NCBI GenBank assembly: GCA_002320815.1
Contig: DCLA01000128.1
Coordinates: 150,332 to 214,331 of the forward strand
Direction of reading: 5' to 3'
DNA from: Myxococcales bacterium UBA1660
Lineage (GTDB): Bacteria; Myxococcota_A; Polyangia; Polyangiales; Houyiibacteriaceae
DNA length: 64,000 bases
Shown: positions 53,450 through 62,133 of the stretch, piece by piece
Layout of the letters: every line of letters starts with the position of its first letter
Position numbering within the stretch: the first letter of the stretch is position 1
Made by a program: the position numbers and the translations under genes
The notes under the pieces: generated by a model
What the model saw: only the letters and a program-made list of their open reading frames with translations
Told to the model about the DNA's origin: nothing
The model's database searches: none

Positions 53450-54874
53450 GTGAGCGCTCCCATCGACGTGGCGCGCGCGCTCTTCGCGCGAGGAAAGAGC
53501 TACGAGGCCGAGGTCATCGTGATGGGCGCGCTGGCGCGGGACCCGAGCGACGGCGACGCCCGAAGCGCCGCCCTCGCGCTCCGTCGCGGCCTCGGGCTCG
53601 GCCCGCCGCAGCGCGCCCCGGAGCTGGATCTCGCGCTGGTGGACGCCTGGATTCGCCGCGGCTACCTGGTCGAAGCCCTGGCCCTCTTGGTCGCTCACCC
53701 CTTCGCGGACGGCACGCGCTCCGCGGAGTGGGCCGACCTCCTGGGCGAGCTCCTCGCGCCGGTACCCGCCCACGCAGCGCCGGTCTTCGTGGAGATGCAT
53801 CGCCAGCTCCTCCGGGGCGCCACCACGGTGGCCATGGCGGTCCTCGAAGATCACGCCACCGAGGAGGCCCTCCCGCCCTGGGCCGCGCGGCGGCTGGCGC
53901 TGCTGCGCTGGATGCTGCTCGACAACGCCCAGAGCGCCGACGCCGAGCTCCCGGAGGGCGAGGCCCAAGACGCCGGCCCGAGCCCGTTGGCCCAGGCCCT
54001 CCATGGCGCCCTCGCCCAACGCTCCCTGGCGGGGGCCCACGACGCAGCGAGCCGCTTCGCGATGGAACACCCCGCCGACGTCGAAGCCGCCGAGGTCCGC
54101 GACGCGCTCTACGCCCTCGTCGACGAGATGAGCTCCCAGGGTCAGATCGATCTCCGGGGTGCGCAGACGGTCCCCGTGATGGGCCGCCCCGCGGCCGCGA
54201 TGCAGCTCCAGATGGCCAGCCTCCAGGGCGCGGCGTCGCTCTATCGCAAGCTCTCCCGCGGCCAGATGGCCGTCCCCGAGGCGCGAACGCTCCTGGCCGC
54301 GGTGGAGACGGTGCTCGCCGCGCTCGCGCCCAAGGTCGCCGAAAAGCGCTTCCCGCGTCCCCGGGATGGCTTCGAAGACGCTACCGCGCCCCTCTCGGAG
54401 CGGGCCCAGGCGCTCGTCGGGAGCCCGGCCGCCCAGCGCAGCGGGACCTTCGAGGATTTCGAGGAGCCGACCCGGGTCGCCGACGATGGCGAGCTCCCCC
54501 TCGACGCCTTCCACGAAGAGGAGACCCGGGTGGTCACCCTCCCCGAGGACGACACCGAGCACTACCTCGAGCAGAGCGACCTGATGGACACCCAGCGCGG
54601 CGGGATGGACGAGGCGGTTCGTCAGGCGCGCGCCGAGCTGAGCTTCGACGACGAGACCGTCGCCGGGGCGCCGTCGAGCACCGAGATGACCCTCATCGAC
54701 GTGGACGTCGACGTCGACGAGGCGCGACGGATCTTGGCCGAGGTCACCGGCGAGAGTGTCCCAGCCGCGCCGAGCCCCGAGCCGCCGACCCGGCGTGTGG
54801 TCCCGAGCGCCGCGGCGGGCACCGCGGTGCACGGCAACGTGAAGATCGCCCGGGTGGTGAAGGTGGGATCGTGA
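53450..54874 (+). CDS. Large helical-repeat protein of unknown function
   Basis: A 474-residue soluble protein. The first about 60 residues are TPR-like (ALFARGKSYEAEVIVMGALARDPSDGDARS). A helical middle is followed by acidic, low-complexity segments containing repeated TRV motifs (EEPTRVADDGE, EEETRVVTLPED). The C-terminus ends VKIARVVKVGS. The TRV-in-acid segments look like phosphothreonine sites for FHA domains, common in myxobacterial kinase networks; this is inference. GTG start at 53450. It is coupled to the receiver-domain gene by GTGA. Confidence 0.6.
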   Translation: MSAPIDVARALFARGKSYEAEVIVMGALARDPSDGDARSAALALRRGLGLGPPQRAPELDLALVDAWIRRGYLVEALALLVAHPFADGTRSAEWADLLGELLAPVPAHAAPVFVEMHRQLLRGATTVAMAVLEDHATEEALPPWAARRLALLRWMLLDNAQSADAELPEGEAQDAGPSPLAQALHGALAQRSLAGAHDAASRFAMEHPADVEAAEVRDALYALVDEMSSQGQIDLRGAQTVPVMGRPAAAMQLQMASLQGAASLYRKLSRGQMAVPEARTLLAAVETVLAALAPKVAEKRFPRPRDGFEDATAPLSERAQALVGSPAAQRSGTFEDFEEPTRVADDGELPLDAFHEEETRVVTLPEDDTEHYLEQSDLMDTQRGGMDEAVRQARAELSFDDETVAGAPSSTEMTLIDVDVDVDEARRILAEVTGESVPAAPSPEPPTRRVVPSAAAGTAVHGNVKIARVVKVGS

Positions 54875-55347
54875 CCAGCAGTCGTCCTCCGGCGCCCGGC
54901 TGGACCGTCCCGCCGCAGCAAGCCAGCGACGGCCGCGCCCTGGTGCTCTACGTCGACGTGGACGAGCAGAGCCACGAGCTCGCCGCCGAGCGTCTGCGCG
55001 CGTCGTACCGCCTGCTCCGCGCCGACGGGGACCGCGAGGCCTGCGAGCTGCTGCGGACCTACGAGCGGGACCTGGTCGCCATTCTCCTCGACGTCGACCT
55101 GCCGGGCTCGGTGCTCGACGGCATCCTCCTGACGCGCATCCTGCGGGGCAAGGTCCCCAGCGCGGCCCTGCCCCCCTTCGCGCGCCAGATGCCGCGGGTG
55201 GAGGTGCCCATCCTCCTCGTGACCCATCGGCCGGAGAGCTACTCCGAGTCGGAGCTCCGCAAGTACGGCGGCGACGGTCTGCTCCCCAAGCCGGTGGACA
55301 TCGGCCGGGTGACGCTGGCCCTCACCGACTGGCACCTGCGCCGCTGA
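54871..55347 (+). CDS. Single receiver-domain response regulator
   Basis: A 158-residue protein that is a CheY-like receiver without an output domain. An acidic pocket opens at VLYVDVDEQS, the probable phospho-acceptor Asp is in ILLDVDLPG, Thr is in ILLVTHRPE, and the conserved Lys is in LLPKPVDIG. The loop between the Asp and Thr strands is longer than usual. The GTG start overlaps the upstream helical protein's stop, so they are likely partners. No histidine kinase is encoded nearby. Confidence 0.75.
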   Translation: MTSSRPPAPGWTVPPQQASDGRALVLYVDVDEQSHELAAERLRASYRLLRADGDREACELLRTYERDLVAILLDVDLPGSVLDGILLTRILRGKVPSAALPPFARQMPRVEVPILLVTHRPESYSESELRKYGGDGLLPKPVDIGRVTLALTDWHLRR

Positions 55348-55354
55348 GCGACGC

Positions 55355-56515
55355 TCAGAGCAGGAAGTACGCGGCGACCGCGAACGCGGCGAAGAAGAGC
55401 AGCGCCACCACTCCGAAGAGCAGCAGCCCGCGGGTCGCCGGATCCTTGGCGGGCGGCCGGCTGGAGCGAGTCCGCGGCGGCCGTGACGAGATCGGCTGCG
55501 GCGGGGCCGGGGCCTCGGCGTCGGTGACGGGCGCAGCGGCTGCGCTCGGACCCGCGAAGCGCGCGGCGACCGCCTCCGGGAACCCTCGGGCCCGCTCCGC
55601 GAGCTGAGGACCGGCGAGCTCGCGAACCAGGGCCGCGAGATCTGCCTGACCCACCGAGCCGGCGGCGTCGTCGAGGAGCGCGCCGAGCTGGGCGGCATCG
55701 CGGGGACGGGCCGTGGCCGACGGCTGCGTCGCCCAGGCGATGGCCTCGGCCAGCCCCTTCGGCACATCGTCGCGGAGGGTCTCCACCGGCGGGATGGCCG
55801 GATGCTTCAGCGCCTCGAGGAGCTCCGTGGTCTCGAGGTCCGGATGGAGCCGGCGCATCGCCAGCGCCTCCCAGAGCATCACCCCGAGCGAGAAGAGGTC
55901 CACGCGCCGGTCCAGCGGGTCGCCGGTGACCTGCTCCGGCGCCATGTAGCGGAGCTTGCCGCGCATCTCACCGTGCGAGGTCCGGCGCGCCCGGCCGCCG
56001 GCCTTGGCGACCCCGAAGTCGATGACCTTCACCTGCCCGTCGTGGCCGAGCAGGACGTTCTGCGGGCTCATGTCCCGATGGACCACGTCCAGAGCTTCGC
56101 CCTCGTCTCCGCGGAGCTCGTGGGCTCCGTGGAGGCCCCGGCAGACCTGCGCGCCGATCCATGCGACCAGCCTCGGATCCAGCCGGTGACCGCGCCGCTG
56201 GGCCAGGCCCAGGAGGTCGGCGAGGGTGCAGCCATGGACGTACTCCATGGCCAGGAAGTAGGTCCCGTCGACCTCGCCCAACTCGTCGACGCGCACCACG
56301 TTCGGGTGCTTCAGGCGGATCGCGATGAGCGCCTCATCGATGAAGTAGCGAGTGACCTCCCAGTCCTCGGCGAGGTGGGCGTGGATCACCTTCACGGCGA
56401 GGGGCTCTCCCTCCGCGTCGCGCTTCTGCGCGACGTAGAGGGTGGCCATGCCGCCCGCGGCCACGCGGGCGAGGAGCTCGTAGCCGCCGAGGACGGGGTT
56501 GCCCTGGGCGGCCAC
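55355..56515 (-). CDS. Tail-anchored Ser/Thr protein kinase downstream of jag
   Basis: A 386-residue Hanks-type kinase with AAGGMATLYVA, Lys42 in LAVK, HRDMSPQN (Asp148), Asp166 in IDFG and RYMAPEQVTG. The SPQN form is typical of the myxobacterial subgroup. A Pro/Ala/Arg-rich linker leads to a single transmembrane helix formed by the last 23 residues (about 364-386), with nothing beyond it, so it is tail-anchored. GTG start at 56515, five nt after the jag stop, placing it in the yidC-jag operon. Confidence 0.88.
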   Translation of the reverse strand: MAAQGNPVLGGYELLARVAAGGMATLYVAQKRDAEGEPLAVKVIHAHLAEDWEVTRYFIDEALIAIRLKHPNVVRVDELGEVDGTYFLAMEYVHGCTLADLLGLAQRRGHRLDPRLVAWIGAQVCRGLHGAHELRGDEGEALDVVHRDMSPQNVLLGHDGQVKVIDFGVAKAGGRARRTSHGEMRGKLRYMAPEQVTGDPLDRRVDLFSLGVMLWEALAMRRLHPDLETTELLEALKHPAIPPVETLRDDVPKGLAEAIAWATQPSATARPRDAAQLGALLDDAAGSVGQADLAALVRELAGPQLAERARGFPEAVAARFAGPSAAAAPVTDAEAPAPPQPISSRPPRTRSSRPPAKDPATRGLLLFGVVALLFFAAFAVAAYFLL

Positions 56516-56520
56516 GGGAC

Positions 56521-57105
56521 TCAGCGGCGGCCGCGGCGCCGAGCGGGGATGATCTGGATCCGGCGACCCTGGCCGTGGCCCTGGGACGCGGTGGTGACCC
56601 CGTCCAGCTTGGCCAGCGACAGGTGGATCACCCGGCGGTCCCGCGCGCTCATGGGCTGCAAGGTGACCACGCGGCCTTCCTTCACCGCGCGCTTGGCCTC
56701 GCGCTCGGCGAGGGTCACGAGGCCCTTGTCGTGGCGCTCGCGGTAGTCGCCGCTGTCGACGATGACGAAGCGACGGCCCTCCGGGGTGCGGTTGACGATC
56801 TTGTTCGCCAGGAACTGGAGGGCGTCGAGACCGGCGCCCTTCTTGCCGATGACCCGACCGGCGTCGGGGCCGACCACGTCGAGCACGATCTGCTCCTCGT
56901 CGTCCTCACGGATATCGACGTCGACGTCGCGGTCCATGATGTCGAGGATCACGTCGAGCAGCTCGGCGGCCTCTTCGGCCTTGCCGTCCGGCTCCCAGGA
57001 GCCGTTGCGCTTCGGCTCGGTCTTCTCGTCGCGCTTCGCCTCGCGGGGCGGCTCGTCGGCGACGAAGAGGGCTCCATCTTGCGGCTTGTCCTTACGCTCA
57101 TCCAC
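56521..57105 (-). CDS. jag: Jag/KhpB-type RNA-binding protein
   Basis: A 194-residue protein with a KH domain (VGPDAGRVIGKKGAGLDALQFL) and an R3H domain (VTLAEREAKRAVKEG...ARDRRVIHLSLAKLDGV). The N-terminus is charged and disordered in place of a clear Jag-N domain. GTG at 57105 overlaps the yidC end by 8 nt and has AGAGG 7 nt upstream. Jag commonly follows yidC and binds RNA to influence cell-wall and envelope gene expression. Confidence 0.85.
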   Translation of the reverse strand: MDERKDKPQDGALFVADEPPREAKRDEKTEPKRNGSWEPDGKAEEAAELLDVILDIMDRDVDVDIREDDEEQIVLDVVGPDAGRVIGKKGAGLDALQFLANKIVNRTPEGRRFVIVDSGDYRERHDKGLVTLAEREAKRAVKEGRVVTLQPMSARDRRVIHLSLAKLDGVTTASQGHGQGRRIQIIPARRRGRR

Positions 57106-58933
57106 GGCGTTGCCTCTTCTTGCCTCGCTTGATGGAGCGGCGAGTCGCCGAGGCGCTCGCGCCCGCGAGGGCTTCGGTCGGTTGGTTGGAGTCGTCCGGC
57201 TCATCGTCGTCGTCGTCCTCGTCCTCGAGGGGCGACGCCGCGGCGTTCTTCGCCTCGTCTTCCCGGTCCAGCTTGGCGTAGATGGCGCGCTGCTGGGTCA
57301 TGGTGAGCACGCTGTTGGTCACCATGTACAAGCAGAGGCCCGCCGGGAGGAAGAGCATGAAGGCGCCGATCATGAGCGGCATGAAATACATCATCATCTT
57401 CATCTGAGCCGAGTCGACGGAGGTCGGCGTCAGACGCTGCTGCAAGTGCATGAGCAGCGCGACCATGATGGGGAGCACGTAGTACGGGTCTGGCGCGCTC
57501 AGGTCCGCCCAGTAGAGCGTGAAGGGCGCGTGGTAGAGTTCGACGTTCGTCGACAGGGACCGGTAGAGCGCGAACCAGACGGGCATCTGCAGCAAGGAGG
57601 GCAGGCAACCCGCGGCTGGGTTCACCTTCTCCTTCCGGTAGAGCTCCATCATCGCGGCGCCCTTCTTCTCCCGATCGTCGCCGTACTTCTCGTTCAAGGC
57701 GTCGATCTTCGGCTTCAGCTTCCGCATCTTCGCCATCGCCTTGAAGCTGCTGTACGTGAGCGGGAAGAAGACGAGCTTGACCAGGATGGTCAGCAGGATG
57801 ATGGCGAGGCCCCAGTTGCCCACCCAGCCGTGGATGGTCTCGAGGAGCTCGGCGAAGCCGTTGGCGATGAAGGAGAACCAGCCGAGGTCGACGACCTCGG
57901 TGAGCCCGTGACCGGCGGCCACGAGGGCGTCGCGGTCCGTCGGCCCGACGAAGGCCAGGGTGCGCGTGACGACCTCTTCGCCGCCGCCCAGCTCGACCCG
58001 CGGGCCGCGGAGCTCGGCCTCGAAGAGGGTGCCCTGCCAGGTGTCCTCGTCCATCGAGCCGCCGCGATGGGAGCCGGCGATGATGCAGCGGTGGGCGAGC
58101 CCGCCGTCGGCGGCCATGGCCTGGGCGAAGTAGGTGTCGGCCAGCGAGACGAACTTCACCTGGGGGCCGAAGCCGATTCCCGGGGTCTGCCCGCTCTGCG
58201 CGCGCTCGATGCCGTTCTCGCGGAGGTCCTTGCCCTCGAGGCGCTCGAGCTCGTCGTCGCCGAAGGCGCACGCACCGCGAGTCGCCGCGGTGGACGGGCG
58301 ACCGATGAAGCCCGCCTCTTCGTCCTCGCGGTGGACGTAGTGGTAGGTGTGGTGCGCCACCGCGACCGGCCGGGTCTCGGTGCCCTCGTTGACGATCCGC
58401 ACCGTGGACCAGAGCTGGTAGGGGTCGCTGCCCGCTTCGATCTTGCGGACGACGGTGAACCCGTCGCCCTGCCAGCGGAAGCGCACCGTGCGCTCGTCGA
58501 CCTGCTCGCCCTGCCACACGGCGTCGGCGGGGACGTTCACCCCGCGCGCCTCGACCTGGAAGGTGTAGTACTCCTCCTTGTCGGTGCTCACGAGCTGGAT
58601 CTGGTCCCCCTCGTCGTCGGTCCAGCGCGAGTCCTTCAGCACGAAGCCGGTCAAGCCCGTGTTCAGGCTCGAGAAGGTCGCCCGGAAGCGGTCGGTCTCG
58701 ATGGTGAGCGGCGTATCCTGCGCCAGGCGCGCCTCGCGGGCGGCGTCGGTGAGCAGCGGCCCCCGGTCTTCGGAGTCCTCGCGGGCCTGGACGGCCTCGG
58801 TCGGCTCGTCCGCCGCCGCCGGGGTCTCCGGCGTGTCGTTGCCGGCGCCCGTGTAGACGTCCGCGAAATACAGGCCGCCGGCGATCAGACCGATGACGGC
58901 GAGAAAGACTAACTGTCGCTTGGGATCGTCCAT
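57098..58933 (-). CDS. yidC: Membrane protein insertase YidC
   Basis: A 611-residue YidC/Oxa1 insertase of the Gram-negative type. An N-terminal anchor (VFLAVIGLIAGGLYFADVY) is followed by a large periplasmic beta-supersandwich domain (about 60-370). The conserved five-helix core follows, with WGLAIILLTILVKLVFFPLT, its positively charged Arg/Lys groove, and QMPVWFALYRSL. A coiled hairpin contains LKPKIDALNEKYGDDREK. The C-terminal tail is acidic. It folds and inserts membrane proteins alone or with Sec. It lies 108 nt after rnpA; the usual yidD between them is absent. Confidence 0.96.
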   Translation of the reverse strand: MDDPKRQLVFLAVIGLIAGGLYFADVYTGAGNDTPETPAAADEPTEAVQAREDSEDRGPLLTDAAREARLAQDTPLTIETDRFRATFSSLNTGLTGFVLKDSRWTDDEGDQIQLVSTDKEEYYTFQVEARGVNVPADAVWQGEQVDERTVRFRWQGDGFTVVRKIEAGSDPYQLWSTVRIVNEGTETRPVAVAHHTYHYVHREDEEAGFIGRPSTAATRGACAFGDDELERLEGKDLRENGIERAQSGQTPGIGFGPQVKFVSLADTYFAQAMAADGGLAHRCIIAGSHRGGSMDEDTWQGTLFEAELRGPRVELGGGEEVVTRTLAFVGPTDRDALVAAGHGLTEVVDLGWFSFIANGFAELLETIHGWVGNWGLAIILLTILVKLVFFPLTYSSFKAMAKMRKLKPKIDALNEKYGDDREKKGAAMMELYRKEKVNPAAGCLPSLLQMPVWFALYRSLSTNVELYHAPFTLYWADLSAPDPYYVLPIMVALLMHLQQRLTPTSVDSAQMKMMMYFMPLMIGAFMLFLPAGLCLYMVTNSVLTMTQQRAIYAKLDREDEAKNAAASPLEDEDDDDDEPDDSNQPTEALAGASASATRRSIKRGKKRQRRG

Positions 58934-59041
58934 GGAAGTGGGGGACCGGAGGAAGTCACCGACCGAGGGTCGGTGTGGGCCCGATGAGCGAGGTATGCGC
59001 TCATCCGGAGCGGGAAAAGGCTCCGCGAAGACCGTTTGCCG

Positions 59042-59437
59042 TCATTCGGGCTCGGACGCAAGCGGAAGGCCTTCCGCCCCTTGCGCCCGCAGAAGGCCCT
59101 CGGCCTTCCGCTGCAGCGTACGGCGAGCACGCCGCACCTCTTCCTGCACCGTCGCGAAGTCGATCGCCGGGGCGCCGCGCTTCGCGATGAAGACCACGTC
59201 GATCCCCTCGGGGAACCAGTGGCGATGACGACGGAAGACCTCACGCACGAGCCTCTTGACCCGATTACGTTCGACCGCGTTCCCGACTTTCTTCGTGATG
59301 GTGATTCCCACCCGACCGAGGCCGGGTGCGAGCACCACGAGGAAGTGACGGGTATGCACCCGCTGAGCGGATCCCTGCACGCGCCGGAAATCGGTCCGGC
59401 GCTTCAGGCGATCCTGGGGACGCAGGCGCTCGCTCAT
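59042..59437 (-). CDS. rnpA: Ribonuclease P protein component
   Basis: A 131-residue RnpA, the protein cofactor that helps RNase P RNA mature the 5' ends of tRNAs. The opening RLRPQDRLKRRTDFRRVQG and the signature VGITITKKVGNAVERNRVKRLVREVFR are diagnostic. ATG at 59437, 40 nt after rpmH, the conserved order. The C-terminal extension is slightly longer than usual. Confidence 0.95.
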   Translation of the reverse strand: MSERLRPQDRLKRRTDFRRVQGSAQRVHTRHFLVVLAPGLGRVGITITKKVGNAVERNRVKRLVREVFRRHRHWFPEGIDVVFIAKRGAPAIDFATVQEEVRRARRTLQRKAEGLLRAQGAEGLPLASEPE

Positions 59438-59477
59438 CGGATCGACGACGCGAGCGCCCTACGAACGAGGCGCGACC

Positions 59478-59627
59478 CTACTTGGAGTAGGTGCTGACGG
59501 TGAGCCGCTTGCGGCCCTTGGCGCGACGAGCGGCGAGGACCTTGCGGCCCCCCTTGGTCTTCATGCGAGCACGAAAACCGTGGGCTCGCTTCCGCTTCAC
59601 GCGGCTGGGCTGGTAGGTGCGCTTCAC
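59478..59627 (-). CDS. rpmH: 50S ribosomal protein L34
   Basis: A 49-residue L34 (VKRTYQPSRVKRKRAHGFRA shown to residue 20). The GTG start at 59627 has a GGAGAG ribosome site about 7 nt upstream and gives the standard length. It is the first gene of the rpmH-rnpA-yidC-jag run. Confidence 0.95.
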   Translation of the reverse strand: MKRTYQPSRVKRKRAHGFRARMKTKGGRKVLAARRAKGRKRLTVSTYSK

Positions 59628-59722
59628 GGGTAACTCTCCGAAAAGATGCGAGAAAGAAAGGGGGCTCCCGACAACGGGCGCCTCCGAAAGGGCGGGGAAG
59701 TAAGCACGCGCCCTCCCAGGTG

Positions 59723-59926
59723 TCAAGGCAGCGAACGTCGCATGGGTACGTTCGGCGTGCCAGCGATGATCCGGGCGCCGTGTACGACGCCGTCCGGCCG
59801 GGGCGGCGCGGGCGCCGGTGGGGGCCCGAGCGGACGGGTCGGCGGCGGGCTCGGGACCGGCAAGGGCGTGGAGATCGCGGGGTTCTGCGTGGATCCCAGC
59901 AGTAGCCAGAGCGCGAGGGCGCTCAC
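59723..59926 (-). CDS. Possible small Pro-rich exported protein
   Basis: A 67-residue ORF whose GTG start overlaps the radC stop (GTGA), the coupling style used by many real genes here. The N-terminus (VSALALWLLLGSTQNP) could be a short signal or anchor; the rest is Pro/Arg-rich with no known domain. It ends 95 nt before the rpmH start. It may instead be chance reading in GC-rich DNA. Confidence 0.35.
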   Translation of the reverse strand: MSALALWLLLGSTQNPAISTPLPVPSPPPTRPLGPPPAPAPPRPDGVVHGARIIAGTPNVPMRRSLP

Positions 59927-60645
59927 GCGACGAGCTCCCCGTCGGCCATCCAGCCGGCGTCGAGGAAGCTGAAGTAGCCCTCCCGGGCGATGATGACGTG
60001 ATCGAGCACCCGCACGCCGAGCAGATCGCCGGCGTGCACGAGGCGCTGGGTGAGCGCGCGATCCTCGGGGCTGGGCTCCGGGCTCCCGCTGGGATGGTTG
60101 TGGACGAAGACGACGCCGCTCGCGGCGCGCTGGATGAGGAGGCGGAAGACGTCGCCGGGGACAACCGGGCAGGCGCTGAGCCCGCCGATGGCCACCGTGA
60201 TCTCGGCGGTGGGCCGGTTCTTCGCGTCCAGCGCGATGGCCAGGAAGTGCTCCCGGTCGGCCCGCGCGAGCCGAGGACGGAGCGCGGCGTCCACGTCGCG
60301 GCTGGAGGTCATCCGCTGCCCGATGGGTAGCGGCCGGGTCAGGACCCGGCGACCGAGCTCGACGGCGGCCACGAGCCGCGAGGCCTTGCTGGGGCCGACG
60401 CCGTCGATGGCGGCGAGTCCGTCGACGGTCGCCCGGGCGAGCGAGAGGGTCCCGCCGATGGCGTCGAGGACGATCTCGGCGAGGTCGCGGACCGGTTGGC
60501 CGCGGGTCCCGGTGCCGAGGAGGACCGCGACCAGCTCCTCGTCGGTGAGCGCCCAGCTCTCGAGGGCGCGGAGTCGTTCACGGGGGCCGATCTTTGCCAA
60601 GGAGCGGACCTCGGCGTCGGCGAGAGGGGAGGCGTTGCTGTGCAT
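59923..60645 (-). CDS. radC: RadC / UPF0758 family JAB-domain protein
   Basis: A 240-residue RadC-type protein. The helix-hairpin-helix region (IGPRERLRALESWALTDEEL, AIDGVGPSKASRLVAAVELG) precedes a JAB/MPN domain with the metal motif HNHPSGSPEPSPED and the closing DHVIIAREGYFSFLDAG. Despite its name, a role in repair is not proven for this family. ATG at 60645. The upstream 140 nt are divergent from the beta-propeller gene and hold no element I can call. Confidence 0.92.
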   Translation of the reverse strand: MHSNASPLADAEVRSLAKIGPRERLRALESWALTDEELVAVLLGTGTRGQPVRDLAEIVLDAIGGTLSLARATVDGLAAIDGVGPSKASRLVAAVELGRRVLTRPLPIGQRMTSSRDVDAALRPRLARADREHFLAIALDAKNRPTAEITVAIGGLSACPVVPGDVFRLLIQRAASGVVFVHNHPSGSPEPSPEDRALTQRLVHAGDLLGVRVLDHVIIAREGYFSFLDAGWMADGELVA

Positions 60646-60785
60646 GCGAAGAGGCAGTGCACGGAGTGGACCAGCGGATCCGGAGAGAAAGATCGAAGGA
60701 TCTGGGGTGCCCCGCCGGCGGAAGGGTGGCGGACCGCCGGCGGCCGCCGGTGGGCGTTTTCCATCGGGGCTGCTAGACGAGGCCG

Positions 60786-62036
60786 GTGACGCGGCAACGG
60801 CTGACCCTCGCCGGCATGTGGATCGGTGCCATCGGCGCGATGCTCTTCCTCTGGCTCTCGCGATCCAGTGAAGAGGACGTGGAGCCGGCGCTCGAAGCGC
60901 CGGGGATCCCGGTGCGTGGCCCCGCGGACCGGGCCCCCGACGAGGAGCGGGCCGGGGCGCTCGAGCCCCTCGAGGTCGGCGCGCCGACGACCTATCGCCT
61001 GGACCGGCGTCATCGCGGCCAGAGCCCCTACGTGGGACCGGACCGCGCGATCCCCGCGTGGAGCTTCGAGACCGGGAGCCGCATCACCGCGCAGCCGGTG
61101 GCCGCCGCCGACGGCCGCATCTACGTGGGCTCCCACGACGGCTTCCTCTACGCCCTGGACGAGCACGGCAACGAGCGGTGGCGCAAGGACCTGCGCGGGC
61201 CCGTGTGGTCCACCCCGGCCATCGATGAGGCGGGCAACGTGTACGTCGGCAGCGACGCCAAGGTCGTGACCGCCCTCTCCCGCGACGGCGAGGTTCTCTG
61301 GCGCTTGGACGTCGAGGACGACGCGGACACCGGCATCGTCTTCGCGCCCAACGGCCGGCTGCACTTCGGCGCCGGCCAGGACCTCTGGAGCGTGGAGCCC
61401 GACGGAACGGTGGCCTGGCGCTACCACGCGGCGGGGAAGATCTTCACCACGCCGGCGGTGGACGACGACGGGACCCTCTACTTCGGCTGCCAGGACGACC
61501 ACCTCTACGCGGTGGCCCCCGACGGCCGGCTGCGCTGGCAGCACCGTACGGGCGACGACGTGGACTCGAGCCCGGTCCTCGGCGACGACGGGAACCTCTA
61601 CTTCGGCTCCGACGACCACCAGGTCCGCAGCCTGGACCGCGACGGGAACGTCCGGTGGAGCACGGACCTCGAGGGCTACGTGCGCGCGCCGGTCGGCATC
61701 GCCAAGGACGGCAGCATCCTGGCGGGCGTCTACGGACCGCGTCCGCGGCTGGTCGCGCTGGACCCCGCCGAGGGCGGCATCCGCTGGTTCTTCCCGGTGA
61801 CCGTGGCCGACTCGACCGAGGTGGGCGTGGAGTCCGGGGCGCTGGTGGACGCCGAGGGCAACATCTATTTCGGCGCCCACGACGACTACCTCTACGCGCT
61901 CGCGCCCACCGGCGACATGCGCTTCATCCACGGCACCGACGGCGACGTGGACTCGAGCCCGGTCCTCACGTCGACGGGGCTCCTGCTCTTCGGGTCCGAG
62001 GACGGATTCCTCCACGCCCTGCGCGTGGAGGACTGA
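60786..62036 (+). CDS. Membrane-anchored PQQ-repeat beta-propeller protein
   Basis: A 416-residue protein with one N-terminal transmembrane helix (about 6-25) and a charged linker. The rest is a beta-propeller of PQQ-type repeats, each with the form GxxYFGSDDxxLYALxxDGxxRW. Examples are GRIYVGSHDGFLYALDEHG, GTLYFGCQDDHLYAVAPDG and GNIYFGAHDDYLYALAPTG. No catalytic residues of quinoprotein dehydrogenases are evident, so it is more likely a scaffold in the periplasm or outer envelope, as BamB is. GTG start at 60786. Confidence 0.8.
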   Translation: MTRQRLTLAGMWIGAIGAMLFLWLSRSSEEDVEPALEAPGIPVRGPADRAPDEERAGALEPLEVGAPTTYRLDRRHRGQSPYVGPDRAIPAWSFETGSRITAQPVAAADGRIYVGSHDGFLYALDEHGNERWRKDLRGPVWSTPAIDEAGNVYVGSDAKVVTALSRDGEVLWRLDVEDDADTGIVFAPNGRLHFGAGQDLWSVEPDGTVAWRYHAAGKIFTTPAVDDDGTLYFGCQDDHLYAVAPDGRLRWQHRTGDDVDSSPVLGDDGNLYFGSDDHQVRSLDRDGNVRWSTDLEGYVRAPVGIAKDGSILAGVYGPRPRLVALDPAEGGIRWFFPVTVADSTEVGVESGALVDAEGNIYFGAHDDYLYALAPTGDMRFIHGTDGDVDSSPVLTSTGLLLFGSEDGFLHALRVED

Positions 62037-62133
62037 GGCGCACGTCCGCCGGTAGAGGGCTCGCGGGCGTCGCTCGGGCTGCCGGCGCGGACCGCCGGGG
62101 GCAGGCGACCGCCGGGGGGCGCGCGACCGCCGA

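Noticed and set aside
59628..59722. Replication origin next to rpmH
   Set aside because: No DnaA-box cluster or AT-rich unwinding region is visible, and dnaA is not adjacent.
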